Below, piece after piece: positions 1-8,018 of a stretch of DNA of 46,853 nt (within the stretch, counting starts at the first letter, position 1; every line of letters starts with the position of its first letter). The notes under the pieces are model-generated. The model worked only from the letters and a program-made list of their open reading frames with translations, was not told the DNA's origin and made no database searches. The stretch covers positions 1 through 46,853 of the forward strand of contig VGFS01000014.1 of NCBI GenBank assembly GCA_016868785.1, in the 5' to 3' direction. This DNA is from Bacteroidota bacterium (GTDB lineage: Bacteria; Bacteroidota; Bacteroidia; NS11-12g; UBA955). The position numbers and the translations under genes are program-made.

Positions 1-7
1 AATTGTC

Positions 8-41
8 TGCCGAAACTTTTGCAAATGCTTTGTTGTCGGCA
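8..41. repeat. Imperfect palindrome with one bulged base, cassette-boundary-like
   Basis: The arms tgccga (8-13) and tcggca (36-41) are exact reverse complements. The stem extends inward by aac/gtt (14-16 / 32-34) if g35 is left unpaired. The loop holds a smaller gca/tgc pairing. A folded stem with an extrahelical base is what integron attC sites look like, but the canonical core heptamer is not satisfied here and the left side is cut by the window edge, so this is only a resemblance. It lies downstream of the stop codon of the CDF-type gene. Confidence 0.45.
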
Positions 42-60
42 CGCATAAGTGGTAGGCGCT

Positions 61-78
61 GTTAGTACTTAGGCCGCC
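61..78 (+). repeat. Left copy of inverted repeat flanking the CDF gene
   Basis: This copy starts gttagtact and ends gccgcc. It matches the reverse complement of bases 758-774 apart from the taggcc/aagcc junction, and the resemblance continues outward (ggtaggc against ggtataggc). The two copies bracket exactly one gene, as expected for a mobile cassette or miniature element. Confidence 0.55.
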
Positions 79-91
79 ACACCCAGTTTTT

Positions 92-745
92 TTAATCGTG
101 TCCGCATGAGCAATGTTTGTTTGACTTTGCTTTTTCAAAACATTCTTGTCCCTCTCGGAAAGATAAATAAGCCAGAACCAAAGCTCCAATACTGTCTGTG
201 TAAGGAAGTTTAGCAAATTGGTAAAGAGCACTTGAAATAAGTAGAACAACTGACATATAAATGCAAACCTTTGTGCATTCGGCGTCTGCGATTATTGCGT
301 CTGAGTTTAGTGCTTTACCAACTTTTGTTTTCCATATTACAAGTCCCCACATAATTGCAATTGAAACAATTGAAATTACTACGCCCAAAAATGTTGTTGT
401 CGGCTGTTGTCCAGTTACTATGTTATAGGTACTTGTCGTAACGAGTGTTAGAACAAGAGCATAAAATGAAAAGCCAGTTATTCTCAGCGCTGACCGCTCA
501 TAGCTGTCGCGATTACTGTTTGGGTTTGTTTGTATTCTTGTCACCATATGAAGAATACCGAAGCCGGAAATTGTCTCGATAAAACTATCTGCACCAAAAC
601 CAAATAGCGTTAAACTTTCGTCTGTGAAGCCAAAGTAGGTCGAAATAAGTCCCTCGACGATGTTGTAGATAATTGTGAAAACGGAAAGTCCGAATGCAAT
701 TTTATAAAGATGTCTATTGTTATTGTCGGAGGTTACTGTTGTCAT
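92..745 (-). CDS. Cation diffusion facilitator-like membrane transporter (transmembrane domain only)
   Basis: This 217-residue polytopic membrane protein resembles the short cation transporter branch of the CDF superfamily, which exports Zn, Cd, Co or similar ions in exchange for protons. About six hydrophobic segments are visible. The metal site appears as GADSFIE (residues 51-57) in one helix and DAIIADAEC (149-157) in a later helix, the positions of the paired D/H residues in YiiP. The cytoplasmic C-terminal ferredoxin-like domain of long CDF proteins is missing; instead the protein ends in a Cys/His-rich tail (HCSCGHD) that could bind metal. The gene stands alone between inverted repeats and hairpins, has no operon partner, and looks like accessory DNA. 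The metal specificity cannot be told from the sequence. Confidence 0.75.
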   Translation of the reverse strand: MTTVTSDNNNRHLYKIAFGLSVFTIIYNIVEGLISTYFGFTDESLTLFGFGADSFIETISGFGILHMVTRIQTNPNSNRDSYERSALRITGFSFYALVLTLVTTSTYNIVTGQQPTTTFLGVVISIVSIAIMWGLVIWKTKVGKALNSDAIIADAECTKVCIYMSVVLLISSALYQFAKLPYTDSIGALVLAYLSFREGQECFEKAKSNKHCSCGHD

Positions 746-757
746 GTTTTATGTCCT

Positions 758-774
758 GGCGGCTTAGTACTAAC
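758..774 (-). repeat. Right copy of inverted repeat flanking the CDF gene
   Basis: This is the reverse-complement partner of bases 61-78. It lies 13 bases upstream of the start codon of the CDF-type gene, so the two copies enclose the whole coding region. Confidence 0.55.
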
Positions 775-785
775 TTGCCTATACC

Positions 786-842
786 CGCTACTTTATATCG
801 CCAATAACACCTTTTTGAGTGTATTGGCGCTACTCAGTAGCG
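786..842. repeat. Two-part hairpin with a bulged base upstream of the CDF gene
   Basis: The outer stem cgctact (786-792) pairs with agtagcg (836-842). After an internal loop, cgccaata (799-806) pairs with tattggcg (822-829), and after an unpaired a807, cac (808-810) pairs with gtg (819-821). The loop is ctttttgag less the paired bases. No U-tract follows on either strand, so a simple terminator is unlikely. A folded recombination site or a cassette end is possible. Confidence 0.45.
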
Positions 843-945
843 TATTATTTTCAAATATACTGAACAAATTAAGCCTTCTTTTTTTTCAAACACCATTCTC
901 TACATTTTCCCCCAAACAAAATTAATTTTTTTATATATTGCTCAC

Positions 946-2148
946 ATGAATCACGTTTTCAACTTCCTGTTTATTACCGCATTGAGTATCAATGCAATTC
1001 AAGGTCAGAATACCCGCTATTTAGACCCCGTGTTCACGGCAGTAACAAAAACTACAGTAACATACTCGGATGTATTCAATGACGATTATCACAAAATGGA
1101 TATTTATACGCCCAACGGAGATAATCACAATAAACGTCCATTGATTATGTATGTCCATGGAGGTGCATTTTTCGCTGGTGACAAAGCAAGCCAAGATTGT
1201 ATCGATTTTTGTACTGAATTTGCCAAGAAAGGTTACGTTGCTGTCTCTGTTAACTATCGCTTGGCCAATGCGTTTTTATTTCTCACCGATAAAAAAATCC
1301 AACTCAATGCTGTATTACAGTCCATCGCCGACGTGAAATCATCATTGCGTTATTTTGTGAAAGACGCATCCAACAATAACCAGTATAAAATTGATACTAC
1401 TGCTTTCTTTTTAGGAGGATACTCAGCCGGTGCAGTAGCATCCCTTCACACGGGTTGGGTTACCAACGAAACTGAACTCGATGCAAATCTCCAAGATATC
1501 CTAAAAAATGGCATCAAAACCTTGAACGGGGATGCGGGGAACAATGGTTACAGCAATCCCATAAAAGCGCTTTACAGCATGGCAGGTGCGGTTTATCAAA
1601 CGAGTTACATATCACCAAACGACCTTCCTGTTTGGATGGGTCATGCAAAAGATGATGCTACGGTGAGCTATAACTGTGCCCCAGGCCTAAATAATCCTCT
1701 GGTAGTTACCCTCTGTGGAACAGGAAAGATGATGCCAAAATTAGATTCCATGGGTGTGAAATATGACTCTATGATCTTAGAAACTGGTGGTCATTCATGG
1801 CCAGGGCTTGGCAACAAAGGCAAAGATTTCGAAAAAGCCGTTATCGAGATTGCTGAATTCTTCTACCCCATGATTCCTCAAAATGTTCAATCCATCAACA
1901 AAGTAGAAACATACCAAGCCATTTCCGTATATCCCAATCCCACCAAGGGTTTAATTGAAATTTATCAATTTGGATCGTCGGATTTAGGAAACTATCGTAT
2001 TATCAATGGATTAGGTCAGAGCGTTATGTCAGGCTTTATTGGTGATAAACGTGCTACCCTAGACCTAAGCTCATTACCAGGCGGATACTACAAACTTGTT
2101 TGGGGAGATCCTTTTTTGGGGATACAAACTATAATTTTATCGCAGTAA
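946..2148 (+). CDS. Secreted alpha/beta-hydrolase (esterase/lipase) with T9SS type A sorting domain
   Basis: This 400-residue protein has a signal peptide (about 1-20, ending NAIQG), an alpha/beta-hydrolase domain and a C-terminal T9SS sorting domain. The HGG oxyanion-hole motif is at 71-73, the nucleophile elbow GGYSAG puts Ser160 as catalytic, the acid is probably Asp236 or Asp237 in HAKDDA, and the base is His283 in GGHSWPG. The architecture is that of the carboxylesterase/BD-FAE group acting on ester bonds of carbohydrates or lipids. The sorting domain begins around VYPNPTKG (329-336) and ends GGYYKLVWG plus a short tail, so the enzyme should cross the outer membrane and be cleaved or anchored at the surface. 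The substrate is not determinable. A promoter-like TATATTG lies five bases before the ATG. Confidence 0.85.
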   Translation: MNHVFNFLFITALSINAIQGQNTRYLDPVFTAVTKTTVTYSDVFNDDYHKMDIYTPNGDNHNKRPLIMYVHGGAFFAGDKASQDCIDFCTEFAKKGYVAVSVNYRLANAFLFLTDKKIQLNAVLQSIADVKSSLRYFVKDASNNNQYKIDTTAFFLGGYSAGAVASLHTGWVTNETELDANLQDILKNGIKTLNGDAGNNGYSNPIKALYSMAGAVYQTSYISPNDLPVWMGHAKDDATVSYNCAPGLNNPLVVTLCGTGKMMPKLDSMGVKYDSMILETGGHSWPGLGNKGKDFEKAVIEIAEFFYPMIPQNVQSINKVETYQAISVYPNPTKGLIEIYQFGSSDLGNYRIINGLGQSVMSGFIGDKRATLDLSSLPGGYYKLVWGDPFLGIQTIILSQ

Positions 2149-2159
2149 TTGCTTGCCAA

Positions 2160-3659
2160 TTAGCGCGTTATTCGATACACCGCATAGTGGTTGGATACAT
2201 AAAACAGCTTTGTTTCATCCAACGCTTGTAAAAGGATATTTTTGTCAGGAAATGCGTTGAAAATTGGCTTGTTAATTACCAAATAATCAGCACCCAATTT
2301 CCCATATTTCTCAATCGAATTTGCCGATAACAATTGCTCGGGAAAAATCGTCCACCCTTTTCGATGCAATAAATACAATTCTTGCGGACTGGCGCTCGAT
2401 ACCATCACAACCTTAGCCTCCATGGGAATGACCGCCGCGATTTCTGTTTCCAACGACAGTTTATATTTTTCGGAAGGTTTAATGAAATGATCGTGAATTT
2501 GGTTTGACAATGCCTCAAAAACCAATAAAAATAACAATCCAGAACCCACAAAACTTTTCTTTCCCTTGGATGGATTCACGGTCTTGAATCGCTCCGATAA
2601 AAAATCCAATCCTAGGCCCGACAACAGGGCCATTACGGGTATAAACGGAATCGAATAATAGGTGTGTTGGGGAAATACGGCGCCCGTTTTGAGAATGAAT
2701 AAGCCAAAAACCAAAGTAATCAGCGTCAGCGCCCACGACTCTGTCCGTAGCGATTTACTTTTCAAAGAAATCAATCCAATGAAAGCCAATAGCAACGCCA
2801 AGAATGAATAATAACTGGTGAAATAGAACTTTTCCAATAACAACCGCCAAAGCGGAAGAATTTCCTTTAATCCTTCAAGCAATCCCTTGGGGAAATACAA
2901 GTGATATCCGAAAGTCGTGTTCAAGTGAGGAACCCAATAAAAATACCACCAAAGTCCGGGTGTAACTCCCAACACAACCCCCAAGAATACGAAACTCGTC
3001 TTTCGCGCGTCAACCGAAGTCATAAACGGCAAAACACCCACCATCGCCAACAAACTCATTGCAGGTATTTTGCTTAACACACCGAATGCCGCAAGCATTA
3101 TCGACAAGAAATAATACCGTAAACTTCCTGTTTGATAGTAATCGAAGGCATATCGAATCCCCACCAAAACCAAAGAAACAGAGAAAGTGTCGGGCATGAT
3201 TTTTCGGGAAAATGTGAACCATGAAGAACACAATAGCACAACCATTGCGTACAATGCCGTTTGCTCTGAAAACCTAGTTTTTACGATTAAATAATAACTT
3301 TGAGCGCCCCAAATCACAAATGCGACATTAACTGCCCTACCGTACCAATGTTGGTAGCCGAAGAGTTTACAAAAAATAAGTGAGAGAAAATTAAATAGTG
3401 GAAATTCAGAGCCTACAATGCCTGGTTTTTCACCGGCCATGTCGATGCGAGGATGAAGCCAATCCATACCCATTTCTGCATAATTTCGGGTGATCATCGC
3501 GGTGAATGATTGTCGCCAACTGTGGGCCATTTCCAGCGGAGGATCGGTGATTCCAATGAGTTGAATCAACCCAAAAACCAACAAAATTACCCACGCTGGC
3601 TGCTGCTTCAGCTTCCTCAAACCGGATAATGGATGGTTGAAGTTATGGATTGATTTCAT
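2160..3659 (-). CDS. GT-C fold integral-membrane glycosyltransferase (ArnT/PMT, GT39/GT83-like)
   Basis: This 499-residue protein has about ten or more hydrophobic helices and a soluble C-terminal part. The first extracytoplasmic loop carries the acidic and aromatic pattern of the ArnT/PMT family (WRQSFTAMITRNYAE near residue 48, then SEFPLFNF near 84), and RKIMPDTFS around 150 resembles a second conserved loop. Such enzymes transfer a sugar from a polyprenyl-phosphate carrier onto lipid or protein on the periplasmic side. The gene is convergent with the esterase (11-base gap) and divergent from the Omp28-type gene, so it appears to be monocistronic. Donor and acceptor are unknown. Confidence 0.75.
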   Translation of the reverse strand: MKSIHNFNHPLSGLRKLKQQPAWVILLVFGLIQLIGITDPPLEMAHSWRQSFTAMITRNYAEMGMDWLHPRIDMAGEKPGIVGSEFPLFNFLSLIFCKLFGYQHWYGRAVNVAFVIWGAQSYYLIVKTRFSEQTALYAMVVLLCSSWFTFSRKIMPDTFSVSLVLVGIRYAFDYYQTGSLRYYFLSIMLAAFGVLSKIPAMSLLAMVGVLPFMTSVDARKTSFVFLGVVLGVTPGLWWYFYWVPHLNTTFGYHLYFPKGLLEGLKEILPLWRLLLEKFYFTSYYSFLALLLAFIGLISLKSKSLRTESWALTLITLVFGLFILKTGAVFPQHTYYSIPFIPVMALLSGLGLDFLSERFKTVNPSKGKKSFVGSGLLFLLVFEALSNQIHDHFIKPSEKYKLSLETEIAAVIPMEAKVVMVSSASPQELYLLHRKGWTIFPEQLLSANSIEKYGKLGADYLVINKPIFNAFPDKNILLQALDETKLFYVSNHYAVYRITR

Positions 3660-3683
3660 TGGGTAAAGTCTCTACTGGGTCGG

Positions 3684-3691
3684 CAAAAATA
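3684..3691 (-). promoter_or_regulatory. Bacteroidota -7 box TATTTTTG for the GT-C glycosyltransferase
   Basis: The box is an exact match to TAnnTTTG on the minus strand, 24 bases before the ATG at 3659. No convincing -33 element was seen. Confidence 0.5.
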
Positions 3692-3721
3692 GCACAATGT
3701 TCGATTGCATGAGGTTTCAAC

Positions 3722-3729
3722 TATATTTG
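3722..3729 (+). promoter_or_regulatory. Bacteroidota -7 box TATATTTG for the Omp28-type gene
   Basis: The box is an exact match to TAnnTTTG, 16 bases before the ATG at 3746. It forms a divergent pair with the box at 3684-3691. Confidence 0.55.
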
Positions 3730-3745
3730 AAAAAACTGTGATATT

Positions 3746-5755
3746 ATGAAAAAACAATACTTATTATTTTTCTGTAGCGCGTTGATTGGCAGTTCTTTTG
3801 GACAAACCTTTAGCGACAATTTTGATTCTTACACTGCAGGTGACAATCTCGCCGCCAAAAGTGCGGTTTGGGAAACATGGAGCAGTCCGAATGGCGGCGC
3901 AGACGATGTTAAAGTCACCAACGCCAAAGCCAAAAGCGGTAGCAATTCTATCTATTTTCAATCTACCGCAGCCAACGGCGGACCGGCGGATATAGTACTT
4001 CCCTTCGGTGGGATGCTTACCAAAGGTCAATTCTCGTTGAAAATGGCGATGAATGTCGACGCCGGAAAAAATGCCTATTTCAATTTTCAAGAGCAAACCA
4101 CCGTTGGTAAGGGATACACCATTGACGTGTATTTCATGGAAGACAAAACGTTGAACATTGACAATGCCTCAGCCGGTAATTTGTTGAGCGTTAGTTATCC
4201 TCAAGGACAATGGTTCGATTTCGAGTTAAAGATTGACTTAAACACCAACACTTGGGATTTGTACATCGACGGTACAAAAGTGGGTGCATTTCAAAATGCC
4301 ACTAGAGCACTTTCATCCATGGATTTATTTCCCATTAACGGAAGTTCATTCTACGTTGATGACGTAAGTTACACATACACTGCGTACACTTCCACCACCA
4401 AAAATGCTTCCGTAACCTATATCGGCAATGTAATGGGCTACTTGGCGGGTGCCAACGTAATCCCTTCTGTGGAGATCAGAAATTTGGGTACAACAAGCAT
4501 CACTGAAGCTGAAGTATCGATCAAATACAATGGCGCCACTTTGAGCAAAAAGTTAACCGGACTATCACTGGCAGCTAACGGATTGTACAGCACCAATTTC
4601 GACAATACCCTTAACATTGTGGGCGGTAAGAGCGATGTTGTGGCTTCCATCGTTACGGTCAACGGCGGCGCGGATGACAATGCCAATGACAACAGTAAAA
4701 CCATCACCATCAACCCCATCGTACCTGCCAAAGGCAAATTGGTCATCGGGGAAGAAGCCACAGGTACTTGGTGCCAATGGTGTCCTAGAGGTGCAGTTGC
4801 ATTGAAAAACATGCACGACAAATACAGTGGGTTTTTCCAAGGAATTGCCGTTCACAATAACGACCCGATGATGAACCCTTATTACAACGCTTCAATCGCC
4901 CCAAAAATCAGTGGGTATCCTAGCGCGTTGGTAGATCGTGGAACCAAAATGGATCCTTCTGCCATGGGTGGTGATTTTATCAAAAGAATCCAATTGGCAC
5001 CCAAAGGTGTGATGGACATCGCTGCCAAATATGACGCCGCCACAGGGATTATGAACGTGAGTGTAGAAACTACCATTGAGAGCAACATCTCCGGCGATTT
5101 CCGCATTGCTTGTGCCATTGTAGAAGACGATGTAACGGGAACGGCTTCTGGTTACAACCAATCCAATGCCTACGCCGGCGGCGGTAGCGGTATCATGGGC
5201 GGTTTTGAAAAATTGCCTAACCCTGTTCCTGCCTCTCAAATGGTGTATGACCATGTGGGTCGTTTGATTGCACCCACCTTCTCAGGTTTGCCAAATGCAT
5301 TTGGCGCCAGTGCAACGGTTGGACAAAAATTCGTTCACAATTTCACATTTGCCATTGAGCCTACCTGGGATTTGACCCAAATTCATGTGGTTTCGATGTT
5401 CATTGACAACAAGGGCATGATAGACAACGGTGGAAGTATTGCTTATGCCGAAGCCATTAAAAAAGCGTACAAGAATGGTACCGCTGTATTGGCAACGCAA
5501 TCTTTGAACGGCCCAGATACCCGCATGACTTTGCAGCCCAATCCCAGCAACAACCAGTTCGACGTTGCCACATTTGGTCCGATGAGCGAAAATTCTACTT
5601 TGGAAATTTTGGATATGCAAGGCAAAGTAGTGTACAGCGCGACTTCGATTCCCGCAAAGACTACAATCTCTGTAAAGGATTGGAGCAATGGTATTTACTT
5701 GGTTCGATTGACCGATAACGGACAAGTATTCCAACAGAAATTTATCAAAAACTAA
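3746..5755 (+). CDS. Secreted Omp28-related thioredoxin-fold protein with T9SS type A sorting domain
   Basis: This 669-residue protein has a signal peptide (1-19, cut near SSFG/Q), a jelly-roll LamG-like N-terminal domain (about 20-205), a CARDB-like beta-sandwich (about 215-330), an Omp28-related thioredoxin-fold domain (about 333-600) and a T9SS sorting domain (about 595-669, LQPNPSNNQF to QQKFIKN). The thioredoxin-like site is WCQWCPRG with Cys343 and Cys346, the CxxC arrangement of a thiol redox centre. Omp28-type proteins are common in Bacteroidota, but their biochemical role is poorly defined. The cysteines suggest disulfide chemistry at the cell surface. dtd follows 24 bases downstream and may be co-transcribed. 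Confidence 0.8.
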   Translation: MKKQYLLFFCSALIGSSFGQTFSDNFDSYTAGDNLAAKSAVWETWSSPNGGADDVKVTNAKAKSGSNSIYFQSTAANGGPADIVLPFGGMLTKGQFSLKMAMNVDAGKNAYFNFQEQTTVGKGYTIDVYFMEDKTLNIDNASAGNLLSVSYPQGQWFDFELKIDLNTNTWDLYIDGTKVGAFQNATRALSSMDLFPINGSSFYVDDVSYTYTAYTSTTKNASVTYIGNVMGYLAGANVIPSVEIRNLGTTSITEAEVSIKYNGATLSKKLTGLSLAANGLYSTNFDNTLNIVGGKSDVVASIVTVNGGADDNANDNSKTITINPIVPAKGKLVIGEEATGTWCQWCPRGAVALKNMHDKYSGFFQGIAVHNNDPMMNPYYNASIAPKISGYPSALVDRGTKMDPSAMGGDFIKRIQLAPKGVMDIAAKYDAATGIMNVSVETTIESNISGDFRIACAIVEDDVTGTASGYNQSNAYAGGGSGIMGGFEKLPNPVPASQMVYDHVGRLIAPTFSGLPNAFGASATVGQKFVHNFTFAIEPTWDLTQIHVVSMFIDNKGMIDNGGSIAYAEAIKKAYKNGTAVLATQSLNGPDTRMTLQPNPSNNQFDVATFGPMSENSTLEILDMQGKVVYSATSIPAKTTISVKDWSNGIYLVRLTDNGQVFQQKFIKN

Positions 5756-5779
5756 TCACGGTAACACACCATTTACACC

Positions 5780-6232
5780 ATGAGATTGGTCATTCAGCGA
5801 GTTAAAAAAGCTTCCGTTTGCATCGAAGCTGCTGAAACTCGTTCGATTGAAAAAGGTCTCATGGTGTTGGTGGGTTTTGAGGGTACAGATACCCCAGAAG
5901 ATGCTATTTGGTTGGCACAGAAAACCGCGCAAATGCGCATTTTTTCAGATGCTGACGGTAAAATGAACTTATCGGTATTGGATATTAAAGGAGAAATTTT
6001 AACCGTTAGTCAATTCACACTTTTCGCCCAATCGGCAAAAGGAAACCGCCCATCGTTCATCCGTTCTGCAAGGCCAGAAAATGCCATTCCGTTGTATGAA
6101 AAATTCATTCAATCTTTGAGGGATGATTGGAAAATACCCGTTAAAACGGGAGAATTTGGTGCCAACATGGATGTGGAATTGGTAAATCACGGCCCCGTGA
6201 CTATTACGATAGATTCAAAAAATCGGGAGTAA
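5780..6232 (+). CDS. dtd: D-aminoacyl-tRNA deacylase
   Basis: This 150-residue protein has the normal length for bacterial DTD, which hydrolyses D-amino acids (and glycine mischarged on tRNA-Ala) from tRNA, a chiral proofreading step in the cytoplasm. The two signature motifs are present: SQFTLFA near residues 77-83 and the cross-subunit Gly-cisPro segment NHGPVTI near 136-142. It follows the Omp28-type gene by 24 bases and ends immediately against the panC stop (convergent, no gap), with no terminator hairpin between them. Confidence 0.96.
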   Translation: MRLVIQRVKKASVCIEAAETRSIEKGLMVLVGFEGTDTPEDAIWLAQKTAQMRIFSDADGKMNLSVLDIKGEILTVSQFTLFAQSAKGNRPSFIRSARPENAIPLYEKFIQSLRDDWKIPVKTGEFGANMDVELVNHGPVTITIDSKNRE

Positions 6233-7084
6233 TTAAAATACTTGGTTATCGATCAGCCTCACCCCATCCAAACTTGCCGCAACCAAAACGGCACATTTGG
6301 GTCTGGGTGAATCGTCGATTATCGACGCAAAAAAATCACACGGTACGTCATCGAGGTAGGGCAAAGAAACACAACTTAGATATTCTACATCGAAACCCAA
6401 TTGCGTCAGTCTTTCCGTTTCAGTGGCAACGGCACTACACAGGGATTTACGGTTCTCGATAATTTGTAGCAACGATTGGTACAAAGCCGGGGCTGTTTTT
6501 CTCCCTTCATCAGACAATCGAACATTGCGTGAACTCATGGCAAGTCCGGAAGATTCCCTCATCGTGGCAATTCTTCGCATTTGGATGGTTGGAAATACTT
6601 GTTGAATAAGTTGTTCAATGACCAAACATTGTTGAAGATCCTTTTCGCCAAAATAAACCACTTGGGGTTGAACATATTTGAACAGCCGATACACCACTTG
6701 TACTACACCATGAAAGTGACCGGGTCTGAATGCCCCTTCAAATTTTTCGTCCAGAGAACCCAAATCCACCACAACATTTTCCACCTGGGGGGGATACATT
6801 TCCTCAACAGTTGGGGTAAAAACTATGTCGGTTCCTACATTCGCCAATTCTTGCAAATCTGCGTCTAAGGTGCGGGGGTATTTATCAAGGTCTAGGGGGT
6901 TTTTGAATTGAAGCGGGTTAACGAAAATGCTGACTACCGTAAGACAATCCTCTTGCTGCGAAGCCCGAACCAACGACAAATGTCCTTGATGGAGAGCGCC
7001 CATGGTTGGGATGAAGGCAATTTTTTGTGTTGGGTTTTCTTGTTGGATACTTTTTAGTTCCGATGCAAGTGTAAATACCTTCAT
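6233..7084 (-). CDS. panC: Pantothenate synthetase (pantoate--beta-alanine ligase)
   Basis: This 283-residue cytoplasmic enzyme condenses pantoate with beta-alanine using ATP, through a pantoyl-adenylate, in vitamin B5/CoA synthesis. The HIGH-like nucleotide motif is PTMGALHQGH (26-35), FVNPLQF lies near 54-60, the pantoate-binding part includes GHFHGV near residue 127, and the KMSKS-equivalent is SGLAMSSRN near 184. The length is typical. It is divergent from the GT5-like gene, an arrangement I know from other Bacteroidota. A TTATTTG promoter-like box lies about 21 bases upstream. Confidence 0.96.
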   Translation of the reverse strand: MKVFTLASELKSIQQENPTQKIAFIPTMGALHQGHLSLVRASQQEDCLTVVSIFVNPLQFKNPLDLDKYPRTLDADLQELANVGTDIVFTPTVEEMYPPQVENVVVDLGSLDEKFEGAFRPGHFHGVVQVVYRLFKYVQPQVVYFGEKDLQQCLVIEQLIQQVFPTIQMRRIATMRESSGLAMSSRNVRLSDEGRKTAPALYQSLLQIIENRKSLCSAVATETERLTQLGFDVEYLSCVSLPYLDDVPCDFFASIIDDSPRPKCAVLVAASLDGVRLIDNQVF

Positions 7085-7166
7085 GTTGGGCCGAAAATAG
7101 GGAGCAAATAACGATTTTTCCTAGGTTTCTCGACGATTGTTGTTTCAATTTCCGATTTTTTTATTA

Positions 7167-7174
7167 TACTTTTG
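7167..7174 (+). promoter_or_regulatory. Bacteroidota -7 box TACTTTTG for the GT5-like/DUF4270/aroF unit
   Basis: The box is an exact match to TAnnTTTG. The implied transcript start (about 7180) lies downstream of the ATG at 7137 and upstream of the ATG at 7206, which supports 7206 as the translation start of the next gene. Confidence 0.5.
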
Positions 7175-7205
7175 TAAACTTTTTCGTAGCATAGTTTCAC
7201 ACTGT

Positions 7206-8009
7206 ATGACCCAAATCAAAAAACGTGTTCTGTTTGTAAGTTCTGAAATGTCCCCATTTTTGGAGACCTCTCCACTAGCAACAGTAGCTCGCATGCTTCC
7301 TCAAGCTTTGCAAGAGCAAGAAAATGAAATCCGAATCTTGGTTCCCCGATTTGGTGTCATCAATGAACGTCGCAACCGTTTGCACGAAGTGGTACGCCTT
7401 TCGGGTATCAACATCAGTATCGACGACAACGACAATCCTTTGATCATCAAAGTGGCTTCAATTCCCCAGACGAAGATGCAGGTATACTTTTTGGACAACG
7501 AGGATTACTTCCATCGCAAAGCATTGTTTCATGATGAAAGCGGAAAGTTGTTCGACGACAACGACGAGCGCACGATCTTTTTCTGCAAAGGGGTGATGGA
7601 AACCGTGAAAAAATTGGGTTGGGCTCCAGACATCATTCACTGCCAAGGATGGATGACCAGTTTGATTCCTATGTATTTGAAAACCCTTTACAAAGACGAG
7701 CCCGTTTTCAAGAATACCAAAATTGTATTCAGTGTTTATTGTGATGAAGACAAAATCAATTTGGGGGGAGATTTTGCGCGCAAAGCGAGCCTGAATTATT
7801 TGGACAACGATTGTATGAAGTGTTTTGGGGATGCCAGTGTTGACGCGATGAATATTGGTGCAGTGAAACATTCCGATGCCATTGTTACAAACAGTGAGGA
7901 AGCCCACAGGGTGGTAGAGGCTCATTTGAGTGATAAAATCGTCATGAGACACAGCGATGAAGATGCTGCCTCTCAATACGGTTCTTTATACGAACGCTTG
8001 TTGTCCTAA
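7206..8009 (+). CDS. Truncated glycogen/starch synthase-like protein (GT5 N-terminal domain only), possible pseudoenzyme
   Basis: The start at 7206 (MTQIKKRVLFVSSEM) is chosen because family members begin this way and the promoter box sits between this ATG and an upstream in-frame ATG at 7137. The 267-residue product corresponds to the N-terminal Rossmann half of GlgA (usually about 480 residues); the second half, which carries most donor-binding residues, is absent. The ADP-glucose-binding KxGGL motif expected after SSEMSPF is replaced by ETSPLATVARMLP. PRFGVINERRN, the IIHCQGW segment (near 154) and the terminal LL are kept. The panC-divergent position with a DUF4270 lipoprotein downstream is conserved in the phylum. 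The role is unknown; catalysis as a glycogen synthase seems unlikely. Confidence 0.8.
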   Translation: MTQIKKRVLFVSSEMSPFLETSPLATVARMLPQALQEQENEIRILVPRFGVINERRNRLHEVVRLSGINISIDDNDNPLIIKVASIPQTKMQVYFLDNEDYFHRKALFHDESGKLFDDNDERTIFFCKGVMETVKKLGWAPDIIHCQGWMTSLIPMYLKTLYKDEPVFKNTKIVFSVYCDEDKINLGGDFARKASLNYLDNDCMKCFGDASVDAMNIGAVKHSDAIVTNSEEAHRVVEAHLSDKIVMRHSDEDAASQYGSLYERLLS

Positions 8010-8018
8010 AATCTCATT

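Noticed and set aside
710-925. 71-residue plus-strand frame overlapping the start of the CDF-type gene
   Set aside because: It runs through the inverted repeat and hairpin, shows no family features, and overlaps the better supported minus-strand gene.
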